Shown here piece after piece: positions 5,098 to 5,933 of a stretch of 5,933 bases of DNA. The translations under genes were made by a program, and so were the position numbers. This DNA comes from Ruminococcaceae bacterium UBA6392 (GTDB lineage Bacteria; Bacillota; Clostridia; Oscillospirales; Acutalibacteraceae), in assembly GCA_002438685.1 (NCBI GenBank), contig DJQG01000073.1, positions 1 to 5,933 on the forward strand. The letters run 5' to 3'. The stretch's first letter is position 1, and each line of letters begins with the position of its first letter. Below the pieces are notes generated by a model. The model worked only from the letters and a program-made list of their open reading frames with translations, made no database searches and had not been told where the DNA came from.

Positions 5098-5933
5098 CTA
5101 CTTTCTGAGTGATCTGTTTATTGCGCAGAGTATGCCGCGTATCGAAGCGTAGTTGATGTTGTGCGAGATGCCGACGCCGAACAGCTGCTTGCCGGCAGGC
5201 GAGGTGAGGTGAATGTAGGAGACAGCCTTTGCGTCCGAGCCTATCGATATGGCGTGCTCGGAGTAGTCGACGAAGCTGTATCCCGTCACGCCGACCGTCG
5301 CGAGCGCGTTGAAGAATGCGTCGATAGGACCGTTACCTTTGCCGATGATTTTTCTGTCTCCGTCGCCGTCGTGGCGTAGCACACCTTCAAACCTGACCTT
5401 CGGCGAGGTGTCGTTGACTTCGTTCTCTTCGTAGAATTTGTGGCTGATGAGCGAATATGGACCGTGAATGTCGATATATTCGCGCCTGAACAGCTCCATG
5501 ACCTCGTCCGCGCTTATCTCCCTGCCGACCTCGTCGCAGTAGTGCTTGACCGCACGTCCGAATTCGGGATGCATCGCCTTTGGAAGATTGTAGCCGAAGT
5601 TGTTCGCCATAACGAATGCCGCGCCACCCTTGCCGGACTGGCTGTTGATGCGGATTATCGGCTCGTATTCGCGCCCGAGATCGGACGGGTCTATCGGAAG
5701 ATACGGCACTTCCCAGTAGTCGCCGCCGTGGTCTTTCATATATTGCTCGCCCTTGTTTATCGCGTCCTGATGTGAGCCGGAGAACGCAGTGAAAACAAGC
5801 TCGCCCGAGTACGGATGGCGCGGCTCAACATGCATGTGTGTCGTGCGCTCGTATATATCTTTTATCGCGTTTATATCGTGTAGGTCAAGCGCCGGGTCGA
5901 TGCCTTGGGTATAAAGATTGAGCGCAAGGGTTA
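5098..5933 (-). CDS. leuA: 2-isopropylmalate synthase, C-terminal part (LeuA)
   Basis: LeuA condenses acetyl-CoA with 2-oxoisovalerate in the first committed step of leucine synthesis and is feedback-inhibited by leucine. The visible 277 codons (the 5' end lies beyond the window) begin TLALNLYTQGIDPALDL, followed by the catalytic-domain end HPYSGELVFTAFSGSHQDAI, a linker, and the regulatory dimer domain with GNGPIDAFFNAL, YSEHAISIGSDAKAVSYIHL and FGVGISHNINYASIRGILCA. The pattern fits the longer type-2 (actinobacterial/yeast-like) isopropylmalate synthase. A Met at 5835 is internal; the frame is open to the window edge. The stop is TAG (5098-5100), after which the same frame runs through three codons into the hisK ATG, so the two genes are very probably one transcript. 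No regulatory site is visible because the promoter is outside the window. Confidence 0.95.
   Translation of the reverse strand, partial: TLALNLYTQGIDPALDLHDINAIKDIYERTTHMHVEPRHPYSGELVFTAFSGSHQDAINKGEQYMKDHGGDYWEVPYLPIDPSDLGREYEPIIRINSQSGKGGAAFVMANNFGYNLPKAMHPEFGRAVKHYCDEVGREISADEVMELFRREYIDIHGPYSLISHKFYEENEVNDTSPKVRFEGVLRHDGDGDRKIIGKGNGPIDAFFNALATVGVTGYSFVDYSEHAISIGSDAKAVSYIHLTSPAGKQLFGVGISHNINYASIRGILCAINRSLRK

Noticed and set aside
1..5933. CRISPR array, insertion sequence, prophage or toxin-antitoxin system.
   Set aside because: No regularly spaced repeats, transposase or integrase motifs, terminal inverted repeats, or toxin-antitoxin pairs were seen on either strand.

Overview
The window looks like a chromosomal segment of a spore-forming, moderate-GC anaerobic Firmicute, probably a gut clostridium of the Oscillospirales/Ruminococcaceae type. 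The evidence is a SpoIIP sporulation hydrolase, a SigH-family sigma factor, a clostridial double-CxxC zinc-ribbon protein, GGAGG-type ribosome sites, sigma-A-like promoters and a Gram-positive SOS box. The organism assignment is inference from gene content; nothing here identifies a species.

Layout, left to right. (1) Bases 1-114, minus strand: the first 38 codons of an unidentified protein with a basic N-terminus and a membrane segment. (2) 150-1355, minus: spoIIP. A hairpin (115-144) lies between the spoIIP stop and the start of the next gene, and its 3' arm contains that gene's Shine-Dalgarno sequence. (3) 1356-1894, divergent intergenic region: a cluster of DnaA-box-like 9-mers (two exact consensus matches) around an AT-rich stretch, a 14-bp palindrome, a probable small membrane protein on the minus strand (1561-1758), then a near-consensus promoter followed by a LexA/SOS box. 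(4) 1895-3106, plus: dinB (DNA polymerase IV). (5) 3220-3795, plus: a SigH-family sigma factor with its own TTGACA/TATCAT promoter. (6) 3796-3923: a spacer that can fold into a tRNA-like or T-loop-bearing structure. (7) 3924-4187, plus: a zinc-ribbon protein, followed by a strong intrinsic terminator. (8) 4294-5933, minus: the 3' half of leuA, then hisK (histidinol phosphatase), which carries a single in-frame TAG at codon 131.

How the genes relate. The best-supported regulatory reading is that dinB is an SOS gene: the LexA site sits on the predicted transcription start. leuA and hisK form a minus-strand amino-acid biosynthesis pair 9 nt apart and in the same reading frame, converging on the plus-strand sigma/zinc-ribbon genes at the terminator. 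spoIIP and its downstream gene appear translationally coupled.

I did not find a wholly new multi-gene system. The items that best repay checking are the DnaA-box cluster away from dnaA, the interrupted but otherwise intact hisK, the tRNA-like spacer, and the ribosome-site-sequestering hairpin after spoIIP.
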